Positions 16,655-24,460 of a stretch of DNA of 64,000 bases are shown here, piece after piece. Both the position numbers and the translations under genes were made by a program. The notes beneath the pieces are model-generated. The model was not told the origin of the DNA. It worked only from the letters and a program-made list of their open reading frames with translations, and did no database searches. Source of the stretch: an uncultured Lachnospiraceae bacterium (lineage in GTDB: Bacteria > Bacillota > Clostridia > Lachnospirales > Lachnospiraceae); NCBI GenBank assembly GCA_910587155.1, contig CAJULA010000017.1, forward strand, positions 21,334 through 85,333, given 5' to 3'. The number at the start of each line of letters is the position of its first letter. The stretch's first letter is position 1.

Positions 16655-17866
16655 TTATTTTTGTGATACGCGGCCGGCAGACGGATATTCGGTTTTCACA
16701 AACCGCCGCAGTGCCACCAGAGAGCGTTTTACTTTTTCCGTATCAATGCAGTAAGCCATCCTGAAAAATCCGGGACAGCCAAATCCGTCGCCCGGCACCA
16801 GGATCAGATCATATTTCCTGCCTTTTTCACAAAAGCGTGTCGCGTCCTCTTCCAGCGCCCTCGGAAACAGATAAAAAGTCCCGCCCGGTTCCACGCAGGA
16901 AAACCCCAAATCCAGCAGTTCCCTGTACAGAATTTCTTTATTTGTCTCATATACGCGCAGATCGGCCGTTTCCTCCAGATGCTCTGCCACCGCCAGCTGT
17001 ATCAGCGAAGCGGGACAGTTATGTCCGGTCTCTCTGGAAATCTGTGCGCACATCTGTACAATCTTCGCCGCATCCTTACAGGCCGGATTGACCGCCACAT
17101 AGCCGATCCGTTCCCCCGGCAGAGACAGTGACTTGGAAAAAGAATAGCAAGTCAGCGTATTGGCATACCCGGCCGCCACAAACGGCGCTTCCACACCGCC
17201 AAAGACAATCTCCCGGTAAGGCTCATCGGAGATCAGATAAATCTCATGTCCATATTCCCTGGACTTCCTGTCCAAAATCCGGGCAAGTGTGCGGATCGTC
17301 TCCGCGGAATATACGGTTCCGGAAGGATTATTCGGCGTATTGATCAGCACTGCCGCCGTCCGCGGAGAGAGTCCTTTTTCAAAGGCCTCAAAAGCAATCT
17401 GAAAATGCTCTGTGTCAGCGGGAATGAGTCTGAGCACTGCCCCCGTCCCGTTCACATAAGGGAAATATTCGGAAAAACAGGGCGCAAATGCGATCACTTC
17501 ATCCCCCGGCACCGTCACGGCCCGCACAGCATGCGCAATGGCTCCGGCAGCTCCGGCAGTCATAAAGATATCTTCCGTCTTATAAGGTACGCCAAACCGC
17601 CTGCGCAGAGATGAGGCCACCGCTTCCCTGACGGCTGGGATGCCCAGAGACGGACTGTACCCATGCAGCTCCATCGGATCCCTCTCTCGCAAAAGGCGTA
17701 TCATTGTCTCTGTTACCGCCTCCGGCACCGGGACAGACGGATTGCCCAGACTGTAATCAAAGACATTTTCATACCCGATCTCCTTCCCACGCGCCGTGGC
17801 AAATTCCGACAACTGCCTGATCACTGATTTTTCCAGAAGCATTTTTTCATAATGAGCGGCTACCAT
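16655..17866 (-). CDS. PLP-dependent class I/II aminotransferase
   Basis: 403 residues from ATG 17866, which has GGGAGGAG immediately upstream; the extension to 17926 lacks a ribosome site. The fold-type I set is visible: NPSVPVPEAVTE near the N-terminus, a GAAGAIAHA cofactor-binding turn, NTPNNPSGTVYS, and the Schiff-base lysine in CYSFSKSLSLPGERIGYV. Close to AspB-like enzymes, so an aspartate, alanine or aromatic amino acid is a likely donor; specificity is not readable. Probably co-transcribed with the patatin gene. Confidence 0.92.
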   Translation of the reverse strand: MVAAHYEKMLLEKSVIRQLSEFATARGKEIGYENVFDYSLGNPSVPVPEAVTETMIRLLRERDPMELHGYSPSLGIPAVREAVASSLRRRFGVPYKTEDIFMTAGAAGAIAHAVRAVTVPGDEVIAFAPCFSEYFPYVNGTGAVLRLIPADTEHFQIAFEAFEKGLSPRTAAVLINTPNNPSGTVYSAETIRTLARILDRKSREYGHEIYLISDEPYREIVFGGVEAPFVAAGYANTLTCYSFSKSLSLPGERIGYVAVNPACKDAAKIVQMCAQISRETGHNCPASLIQLAVAEHLEETADLRVYETNKEILYRELLDLGFSCVEPGGTFYLFPRALEEDATRFCEKGRKYDLILVPGDGFGCPGFFRMAYCIDTEKVKRSLVALRRFVKTEYPSAGRVSQK

Positions 17867-17987
17867 AATCTCCTCCCTGACTGCTGACATATTTTTAGCT
17901 TCGATATGTCTTTTATCATAGTCCAAAATTTTTTTCTTGTCCAGTGGAGGATGCTCTGGTCCTTATGGGCATGTTTGGCGCGAACGG

Positions 17988-18016
17988 TTGACTATCGGCC
18001 TGAAAAGTTCTATAAT
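17988..18016 (+). promoter_or_regulatory. Sigma-A promoter of the HD-GYP gene
   Basis: TTGACT (17988-17993), 17 bp, TATAAT (18011-18016), about 54 bp before ATG 18070. Confidence 0.85.
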
Positions 18017-18069
18017 TTATACATAAACGACAGCACTACTCAGGTTCTGAAGAAAAGAGAGGTAACATT

Positions 18070-19209
18070 ATGAAAAAGATTGCTTTAGAGCAATTAAAGC
18101 CCGGCATGGTGACCGCCGAGGATGTTTATGCAAACAGCGGCCAACAATTGTTGGTGCCAAAGGGAACTACATTAACGGATCTCAAACTCCAGTTGCTCAA
18201 TGTCTTTGCAATCCGCAATGTCCGTATAGAAGATGACAATCCGGAATCTGCTGATGCTTCTTCTGCTGGTCAGGGGGAGGAGAGCTATTTCGGTGAACAT
18301 ATCCCCGATTTTACTTCCAAGCTTCCACAGGAAGTGAGAGAAGCCCGCGTAAAGGAAATCAAAGAGTACAAAGAAGCCTACAACAAAGGGCTGAACTATT
18401 TTCAGGTAGCAGTCAACAATCTGGTGGAAAAAAATGCCGATATGAATCTGAACGTGGACACCATCCTCAATCAGACCATATCCCTGCTGGGCAACCGGGG
18501 AAAGAGCAGCATACTGGAAATGCTTATCTTTATGAAAGAGCGCGACAGTGATATATACAGCCATTGTATCAATACATCGCTGCTGTGCAATATGCTGGCC
18601 CACTGGCTGGATTACAGTGAAGAGGACTGCCAGATGGCAGCGGCCTGCGGCCTGTTCCATGATATCGGCCACCTGGCGCTCCCGGAAGAGCTTCTTCAGA
18701 AAACCGAACCACTGACACCCGAAGAACAGGATCTGCTTGCCACGCACACGGAAAAAGGGTATGAAATGCTGAAAGCATTTGATGTGGACGAAACTGTCCG
18801 CCTGTCCGCACTGATGCACCACGAAAAATGCGACGGCAGCGGTTATCCCCGCGGCCTGCAGGATGAGGAGATCGACCGCTTCGCCAAACTGGTCAATATC
18901 TGCAATATTTATGACTCCATGACCTCTGACCGCCCCCGGCAGAAGGCAGTTACCCCTTTTGCCGTGATCGAAGAATATGAGACGCGGGGTCTGAGCAAAT
19001 ATGATACACGGGCAATCCTTGTCTTCCAGAAAAATACGGTCAATACCTATTTAAACTGTCCGGTACGGCTGACCAATGGCGCCGTTGCCTATGTGGTTTA
19101 CATCAATCCCGGCCGCCTCGGGCGTCCTATCGTGCAGTGCAACGGTGAATTTATCGACCTCAGCAAACGTACCGATATCAATATTGCGGAGATGCTTCCT
19201 GTCGTGTAG
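18070..19209 (+). CDS. HD-GYP domain phosphodiesterase
   Basis: 379 residues. A DUF3391-like N-terminal part (LEQLKPGMVTAEDVYANSG) precedes a helical linker and an HD-GYP domain with the metal-binding HD pair at 197-198 (GLFHDIGHLALP) and HHEKCDGSGYPRG at 250-262. The GYP motif is intact, so hydrolysis of cyclic di-GMP or a related dinucleotide is expected. No receiver or membrane domain is fused, making it a soluble stand-alone enzyme. Own promoter and terminator give a single-gene unit. Confidence 0.92.
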   Translation: MKKIALEQLKPGMVTAEDVYANSGQQLLVPKGTTLTDLKLQLLNVFAIRNVRIEDDNPESADASSAGQGEESYFGEHIPDFTSKLPQEVREARVKEIKEYKEAYNKGLNYFQVAVNNLVEKNADMNLNVDTILNQTISLLGNRGKSSILEMLIFMKERDSDIYSHCINTSLLCNMLAHWLDYSEEDCQMAAACGLFHDIGHLALPEELLQKTEPLTPEEQDLLATHTEKGYEMLKAFDVDETVRLSALMHHEKCDGSGYPRGLQDEEIDRFAKLVNICNIYDSMTSDRPRQKAVTPFAVIEEYETRGLSKYDTRAILVFQKNTVNTYLNCPVRLTNGAVAYVVYINPGRLGRPIVQCNGEFIDLSKRTDINIAEMLPVV

Positions 19210-19246
19210 GAGTGTCCGCTGCGTTCTGCGCAGATTACATGAATAT

Positions 19247-19993
19247 TCAGGAACAGGTCAGTTTTGTGTGGCCTGTTCCTCTTTTTTTCCTATATTCATA
19301 TGTTTCCATCCCCTCCCCGTCCGACTCTTTGATTCTGTAAAAACCGAGTTTGTGCAAAAGGCTTTTGGATGCGGTATTGGCCGGCCTGACTCTTGACAGG
19401 ATTCTGTCACATTCGATCTCCCTGTCCGCATAAGTAAGAACAGCCTGACAGACTTCATAGCCATATCCCATTCTCTGCCACGGCCGGGCAATCACAAACC
19501 CCAGCTCCACTTCCCCATCCCTGGGCTCCAGACCGGCCCGTCCGATCAGCAGCCCTGACTGCCGCTCTTCCACGCCCCATATTCCATATCCGTAAAACTC
19601 ATAGACATATCTGCGGTAATCCGCCATATATCTGCGCTCTTCCTCCCGGTCTCCGAACAGTCCCTCCATATAACGGGTAATGGAAGGCTCCGCATAAATT
19701 TCATACAGCCTGTCCACATCCCCTTCTGTCAGCTCCCGCAGTCTGCACCGCTCTGTCTCCAGAATATCCCAGGGCAGCCCCGCCAGACGCCGGTACAAAC
19801 GGATAAAATCCGCCGGTTCCAATTCATCTACCCGCTCCACTGCATACGCAAGCCCGGTAAAATCTTCTCCGCGGTTTTCTTTTGTCAGAATTGCCGCCGC
19901 CTTCTCCCCTCTTGCCAAAAGCTGCCGCAAGAGCGGCAGACAGTCTGTCAGATACAGAATACCCCCGTCCTCAATCAATATTTTCCTGATCAT
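19247..19993 (-). CDS. GNAT acetyltransferase with N-terminal HAD-like extension
   Basis: 248 residues. Residues 1 to about 80 (MIRKILIEDGGILYLTDCLP) look like a reduced HAD-type Rossmann segment without catalytic Asp residues. The rest is a RimJ-like GNAT domain (ETERCRLRELTEGDVDRLYE, VELGFVIARPWQRMGYGYEV, RPANTASKSLLHKLGFYRI). The acetyl-CoA loop reads RMGYGYE rather than the common RxxGxG, close enough to function. The substrate is unknown. Its last codons coincide with the plus-strand terminator of the HD-GYP gene, so the two convergent genes overlap functionally there. Confidence 0.88.
   Translation of the reverse strand: MIRKILIEDGGILYLTDCLPLLRQLLARGEKAAAILTKENRGEDFTGLAYAVERVDELEPADFIRLYRRLAGLPWDILETERCRLRELTEGDVDRLYEIYAEPSITRYMEGLFGDREEERRYMADYRRYVYEFYGYGIWGVEERQSGLLIGRAGLEPRDGEVELGFVIARPWQRMGYGYEVCQAVLTYADREIECDRILSRVRPANTASKSLLHKLGFYRIKESDGEGMETYEYRKKRGTGHTKLTCS
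19249..19288 (+). terminator. Terminator of the HD-GYP gene
   Basis: AGGAACAGG (19249-19257) pairs with CCTGTTCCT (19272-19280), followed by seven T. It lies inside the 3' end of the convergent GNAT gene. Confidence 0.92.
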
Positions 19994-20097
19994 AAATCCG
20001 CCTCCGGATAAACACTTTACGAATCAGAGATTTTCCCTTACAATACAAAAGGAATCTCTGACTCACAGTTATTATAACAGAAAGGAACAAAAATACC

Positions 20098-20616
20098 ATG
20101 AAAAATCCTATGATAACCATTACCATGGACAACGGCGATATCATCCGTGCGGAACTGTATCCCGAAATCGCCCCTAACACGGTCAACAACTTTATCAGCC
20201 TGATCTCCAAAAATTTTTACGACGGCTGCATTTTTCACCGTGTTATCAACGGATTTATGATTCAGGGCGGAGACCCGGAAGGCACCGGCATGGGCGGCCC
20301 GGGCTACAGCATCCGGGGTGAATTTTCACAAAATGGCTTTGCCAATGAACTCCGGCATACAGAAGGTGTACTGTCCATGGCCAGAAGCATGATGCCTGAC
20401 TCCGCAGGCAGCCAGTTCTTTATCATGCACAGGAACAGCCCGCACCTGGACGGCGCTTATGCGGCATTTGGAAAGGTAACGGAAGGTATGGATGTGGTAA
20501 ACCGCATTGCGCAAACACCTACCGATCCCTCCGACAGACCGCTTGAAGATCAGGTAATGAAGACCGTTACCGTCGATACGTTCGGCACACAATATCCCGA
20601 GCCTGAGAAACTCTGA
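20098..20616 (+). CDS. Cyclophilin-type peptidyl-prolyl isomerase
   Basis: 172 residues with AAAGGA upstream. Cyclophilin landmarks are NNFISLISKNFYDGCIFHRV, FMIQGGDPEGTGMGGPGY, LSMARSMMPDSAGSQFFIM and YAAFGKVTEGMDVV, including the catalytic Arg of FHRV. It has no signal peptide, so it acts on proline bonds in cytoplasmic proteins. Normal length for bacterial PpiB-type enzymes. A hairpin terminator follows at 20650. Confidence 0.96.
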   Translation: MKNPMITITMDNGDIIRAELYPEIAPNTVNNFISLISKNFYDGCIFHRVINGFMIQGGDPEGTGMGGPGYSIRGEFSQNGFANELRHTEGVLSMARSMMPDSAGSQFFIMHRNSPHLDGAYAAFGKVTEGMDVVNRIAQTPTDPSDRPLEDQVMKTVTVDTFGTQYPEPEKL

Positions 20617-20649
20617 GGAACTTCATTCAGATATCACGTGCACTGCAAA

Positions 20650-20685
20650 AGCCGGAAAGCCCATTGTTTATGCAGCTTCCCGGCT
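20650..20685 (+). terminator. Terminator of the cyclophilin gene
   Basis: AGCCGGAAAGC (20650-20660) pairs with GCTTCCCGGCT (20675-20685), one mismatch, followed by a pyrimidine-rich CTCTGTTTCC. Confidence 0.65.
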
Positions 20686-20866
20686 CTCTGTTTCCTGTTC
20701 GAACCCGGTATGTTCTTTTTGTCCGTTCATATTTTATTTACATTTCATTTAAAGAAACTTAATTCTGATAACATTTTTTATCCAAATTCATATCTTATAC
20801 TATAAACATCAAATACAACAACACACGCCAACTAACATTACTTTATAAATAGCTTTTTCATAATAA

Positions 20867-20934
20867 TGCCAGGTAGATTTTATTTACCTGGCATCCTCCC
20901 TTTTCCGGGTAATTTGTGAAATTCCCGGATTTTT
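20867..20934 (+). other. Tandem hairpins upstream of the AGCS gene
   Basis: First, TGCCAGGTA (20867-20875) with TACCTGGCA (20885-20893), perfect 9-bp stem. Second, CCGGG/CCCGG with inner AATTT/AAATT (20905-20928), followed by ATTTTT, which looks like a terminator. Both precede the promoter at 20936. Confidence 0.65.
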
Positions 20935-20935
20935 C

Positions 20936-20964
20936 TTGACTTTTCCACTTTACTAGATTAAAAT
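20936..20964 (+). promoter_or_regulatory. Sigma-A promoter of the AGCS gene
   Basis: TTGACT (20936-20941), 17 bp, TAAAAT (20959-20964). Predicted start near 20971, leaving a leader of about 100 nt. Confidence 0.8.
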
Positions 20965-20987
20965 ATAAAATCAGTGGATTACAGAGA

Positions 20988-21022
20988 CGTAATATCGCAT
21001 TGCGTATATTACGCTTTTTTTT
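20988..21022 (+). terminator. Leader terminator (possible attenuator) before the AGCS gene
   Basis: CGTAATAT (20988-20995) pairs with ATATTACG (21006-21013), followed by C and eight T. It lies between the promoter and ATG 21069 and would stop most transcripts unless relieved. Confidence 0.7.
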
Positions 21023-21068
21023 ACTGTCAATTGTTACTTGCCAAATATATCGTATGGGAGGAACTGTT

Positions 21069-22472
21069 ATGGAAACATTTTCAAAAGCGGTCTCGGCCGT
21101 AGACACTTTTGTATGGGGGCCTGTCATGCTTGTTCTGCTTGTGGGAACAGGTATCTATCTGACGATCCGTACAGGCTTTCTGCCCTGGAGAAATCTGGGC
21201 TATGCACTCAAGAGTACACTGAGCAAGGAAGCGCGCCAGAAAACCGGCGAGGGAGATATCTCTCCTTTCTCCGCTCTGACCACTGCCCTGGCCGCCACCA
21301 TCGGGACAGGAAACATCGTGGGTGTGGCCACCGCCATGGTATCCGGCGGCCCCGGCGCCCTTGTCTGGATGTGGATCTCGGCATGCTTCGGCCTTACTTC
21401 CAAGTTCAGTGAATGTATGCTGGCCATCAAGTATCGGGAGGTCAATGCAGACGGCGAGATGTCCGGCGGGCCGATGTACACAATGAAAAAGGCAATCAAA
21501 AACAAAACGCTTGGCTGCACACTGGGCTGGCTGTTCGCATTTTTTACCGTCGTGGCATCCTTTGGGATCGGCAATATGACACAGGCCAATTCCATTACCA
21601 GTGCCCTGAATGAGACCTTTGGTATCTCCAGCTGGATTATCGGTATCGCCCTCACGCTGTTCGCCCTGCTGATCATCGTGGGTGGGATCAAATCCATCTC
21701 CAAGGTATCCCAGGTGGTAGTGCCTGTTATGGCAATCTTTTATATCATTGCCGCACTGATCGTGATCATCGGAAATATTGCCAATGTACCCGCAGGGGTG
21801 GCGATGATCTTCAAAATGGCGTTCAGCGTACAGGCCGTAGGGGGCGGACTCTGCGGTACGATCACCGCATCCATGATGAGCGCCATGCGTTACGGTGTAG
21901 CCCGTGGTGTCTTCTCCAATGAGGCCGGTATGGGCAGCGCTGCCATCACTGCTGCCGCAGCCACGACTACCCATCCGGTGCGTCAGGCTTACATAAATAT
22001 GACCGGGACTTTCTGGGATACCATCGTCGTATGTACCATGACCGGCCTTGCCATCGCGGCATCCGGCGTGCTGGGACAGGTAAATCCGGCCACCGGTGAG
22101 CTGTATCAGGGTTCTTCCCTGACCATCGCGGCCTTCGGCACAGTACTGGGACCGGCCGGGGGCTGGCTGGTAAGCATCGGCATCACGCTTTTTGCCTTCT
22201 CCACCATCCTGGGCTGGGAATATCATGGGGAAAAAGCGTATGAATATCTGTTAGGCACGCATAAATACAACATGGTTTACCGTATTGTCTTTTCCCTGGT
22301 GGTATTTGTGGGATGTGTTGCCACACTTGATCTCGTATGGAATCTTTCCGATATCGCCAACGCTCTGATGGCGATCCCCAATCTGATCTGCATGCTGATC
22401 CTCAGCGGCGAGATCACAAAGGATATCAAAGAATTTCAGGATGTTCTGAGAAAAGAAAAGATGTATAAATAA
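21069..22472 (+). CDS. Sodium:alanine/glycine symporter (AGCS family)
   Basis: 467 residues from ATG 21069, behind GGGAGGAA; the extension to 21000 would overlap the leader terminator and is rejected. About eleven membrane helices. Family signatures are GPVMLVLLVGTGIYLTIRTG, ALAATIGTGNIVGVATA, GGPGALVWMWISACFG and GVFSNEAGMGSAAITAAAA. AGCS proteins import alanine, glycine or related amino acids with sodium. The leader carries a promoter followed at once by a terminator hairpin, so expression is probably controlled by attenuation. Confidence 0.94.
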   Translation: METFSKAVSAVDTFVWGPVMLVLLVGTGIYLTIRTGFLPWRNLGYALKSTLSKEARQKTGEGDISPFSALTTALAATIGTGNIVGVATAMVSGGPGALVWMWISACFGLTSKFSECMLAIKYREVNADGEMSGGPMYTMKKAIKNKTLGCTLGWLFAFFTVVASFGIGNMTQANSITSALNETFGISSWIIGIALTLFALLIIVGGIKSISKVSQVVVPVMAIFYIIAALIVIIGNIANVPAGVAMIFKMAFSVQAVGGGLCGTITASMMSAMRYGVARGVFSNEAGMGSAAITAAAATTTHPVRQAYINMTGTFWDTIVVCTMTGLAIAASGVLGQVNPATGELYQGSSLTIAAFGTVLGPAGGWLVSIGITLFAFSTILGWEYHGEKAYEYLLGTHKYNMVYRIVFSLVVFVGCVATLDLVWNLSDIANALMAIPNLICMLILSGEITKDIKEFQDVLRKEKMYK

Positions 22473-22500
22473 TGATAACCTTCCCGGAGTCTGTTTACAG

Positions 22501-22542
22501 ACGGCAGGGGACAGATCAGTAAAATGATCCGTCCCCTGCCGT
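22501..22542. terminator. Perfect 12-bp hairpin between convergent genes
   Basis: ACGGCAGGGGAC (22501-22512) pairs with GTCCCCTGCCGT (22531-22542), with GATCA/TGATC nested. The U-run is weak on both strands. Confidence 0.7.
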
Positions 22543-22567
22543 TTGTTCCATGATAAAAGCTATCTGC

Positions 22568-24460
22568 CTATTCTTTCACAAACCAGTGGTATATCTTTAC
22601 AAAGACCGCTTTCAGTCTGCCCCAGACACCGATGTCTTCCGGCTCTTTCTCCAGATCCACCGTATTATCCGTTTCATCGTCTATGCTGATCTCAGCCGTA
22701 CGCATGATAATCTGGATGCTTTCCGGTGTGGCATTTTTCGCAGAGGTAAAGGAGGGAAATGCTTCCTGCGTGTCAATGTTGAGAATATTGGTCTCCTCCT
22801 CGATCTCATCCAGCTCATCGTCCACCGCATCCTTCATCGTATCTTTGGCATTGCGAAAGACCTCACTGCCCTCCGCAATACCGATACCGCTGTCCAGTAT
22901 CCCGATCATACCGCTTAAACTGGAATCAATAGCTGCATCAAGGCTGGTTTCTGTGGCATCCAGCAACGTGCGCATACTGCGCAGCGACACCTGGACCGCC
23001 GCTATACTCGCATCGGAAGCATCCAGCAACATCTGTGTTTCATCCAGCAGCATGAGGACATGGTCTTTATAGTCCTGCGTCATATGTCCTGCCAGTGTAT
23101 AGCCTTCATTGATAACTTCGCTTGCTTTGTTGGTCAGATTTTCCACCTCATGGATCAGGCCTTCCGTGTCTTCCAGCACCGGAACCGTGGATCGGGTAAG
23201 TGTTCCCGCGAAGGATGCCAGATAGCCGATCTCCGCTCCCACCTGCAGATTGCCCAGATCAGCCGGGTCCCCCGTCTGGCCATAAATCTGCTTGAGGGCA
23301 TCAATGGAATCCTCAATTTCTTCCTGCGTATCCCCGGCTCCGTCTTTCATCGTACGACGCAGCTTTTTCATCGAATCCTGCATATCCTTTGCCGCGTCTT
23401 CCATATCTTTCAGATAGTCATCCATCTCATAGATGCTCTTGCGTATTGTATCGAGACGCTCCATGGCATCCGTAAAATCGCCCTTCTCTATGACAGTCTG
23501 CGCCGAGAGCAGAATCAGGCTGTTTCTGATACCGTCCAGCGAATCAATGGCCGCGTCGGCGTCCGATTTGACCTGCCCCTCTCCCGCGTCAAACGTGGCC
23601 TTGGCCTGCTGCGCTGCCCGGAGGCCTTTCTGCGTCTCCACAAGGCCGCCTTTCATTTCCGAGAGGTTATCCAGTATCACATCGGCACTGTCACTCATGG
23701 CATCCATGGAATCACGCACCTTGTCCTTGACCTCCCGGATATCAGCCATCCGATCCAGTGAGGAAAGAGTGGCCGGAACCATCAGGAACATCACGCCCAC
23801 ACTTTCAAAACTGTGAGTGCCGATGTCGATTCGGAACGTCCCGTCCTCTCCCGGAAGTGCCAGAAACATCACGGCCTTTTTCGTCCCCAGCGTCTGCAGC
23901 TGAGAACCGGGCGCCTCCAGAGAGTAGTTATCTTTATCCATATCCACTAAAGTGGCTACCGTGAGGATCATATTGTTTCTGTAATAATCCGGTGCCTTCT
24001 GATTGGGGGATACCTCAATCAGCATTGTCACCATGCCGCTGGCACCCGCCAGGGAGGCCGCGTCACATTCCTGTCCGTTCAGCCGGTAAGTCACATCCAG
24101 ATTCCAGGGCAGTTCCTGTGCCGGTTGATCCGTCTTGCAGGAATAATAAAACCGCTCTTTCTCCTGTCCGCTCAGATCCCAGGTCACTTTGCCCTCTTCC
24201 ACCGCCGGAACGGCCAGATTGCTCATATTGACTACCTCTTCGTAGTCCCCGTAATCAACGATCGTGGTATTGCCATTGAGCATACAGCCCTTTACGATAT
24301 TGACTTCCTCCACGCTGCCATAATAATCCAGATTGATATATACGGATTCATCCACCTTTACGCTCGGCGGCGCCGCCTGCAGATCCACGGACAGTGTCCG
24401 GCCAAGCAATATCACTCCCAGTCCCAGCGCCCATGTTCTTTTCCAGATCTTCTTATGCAT
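22568..24460 (-). CDS. Secreted coiled-coil protein paired with the MMPL protein
   Basis: 630 residues. An N-terminal signal-like helix (TWALGLGVILLGRTLSVDLQA, cleavage plausible after QA or QAA) leads to a ~200-residue beta-rich domain (ESVYINLDYYGSVEEVNIV) and then ~350 residues of acidic helix and coiled coil rich in Asp, Met and Leu, ending in a short aromatic amphipathic segment (YHWFVKE). I do not recognise a named family; the layout resembles extracytoplasmic parts of YhgE/Pip-like export proteins. The start overlaps the end of the MMPL gene by 8 bases, so the two are coupled and probably form one envelope complex. Confidence 0.82.
   Translation of the reverse strand: MHKKIWKRTWALGLGVILLGRTLSVDLQAAPPSVKVDESVYINLDYYGSVEEVNIVKGCMLNGNTTIVDYGDYEEVVNMSNLAVPAVEEGKVTWDLSGQEKERFYYSCKTDQPAQELPWNLDVTYRLNGQECDAASLAGASGMVTMLIEVSPNQKAPDYYRNNMILTVATLVDMDKDNYSLEAPGSQLQTLGTKKAVMFLALPGEDGTFRIDIGTHSFESVGVMFLMVPATLSSLDRMADIREVKDKVRDSMDAMSDSADVILDNLSEMKGGLVETQKGLRAAQQAKATFDAGEGQVKSDADAAIDSLDGIRNSLILLSAQTVIEKGDFTDAMERLDTIRKSIYEMDDYLKDMEDAAKDMQDSMKKLRRTMKDGAGDTQEEIEDSIDALKQIYGQTGDPADLGNLQVGAEIGYLASFAGTLTRSTVPVLEDTEGLIHEVENLTNKASEVINEGYTLAGHMTQDYKDHVLMLLDETQMLLDASDASIAAVQVSLRSMRTLLDATETSLDAAIDSSLSGMIGILDSGIGIAEGSEVFRNAKDTMKDAVDDELDEIEEETNILNIDTQEAFPSFTSAKNATPESIQIIMRTAEISIDDETDNTVDLEKEPEDIGVWGRLKAVFVKIYHWFVKE

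Noticed and set aside
20988..21022. T-box or glycine riboswitch before the AGCS gene
   Set aside because: The leader is too short for either and I see no T-box TGGNACC sequence or tandem glycine aptamer core.
21081..22226. 381-codon minus-strand open frame
   Set aside because: It is antisense to the AGCS symporter, rich in His, Gly and Asp without hydrophobic pattern, and has no ribosome site.
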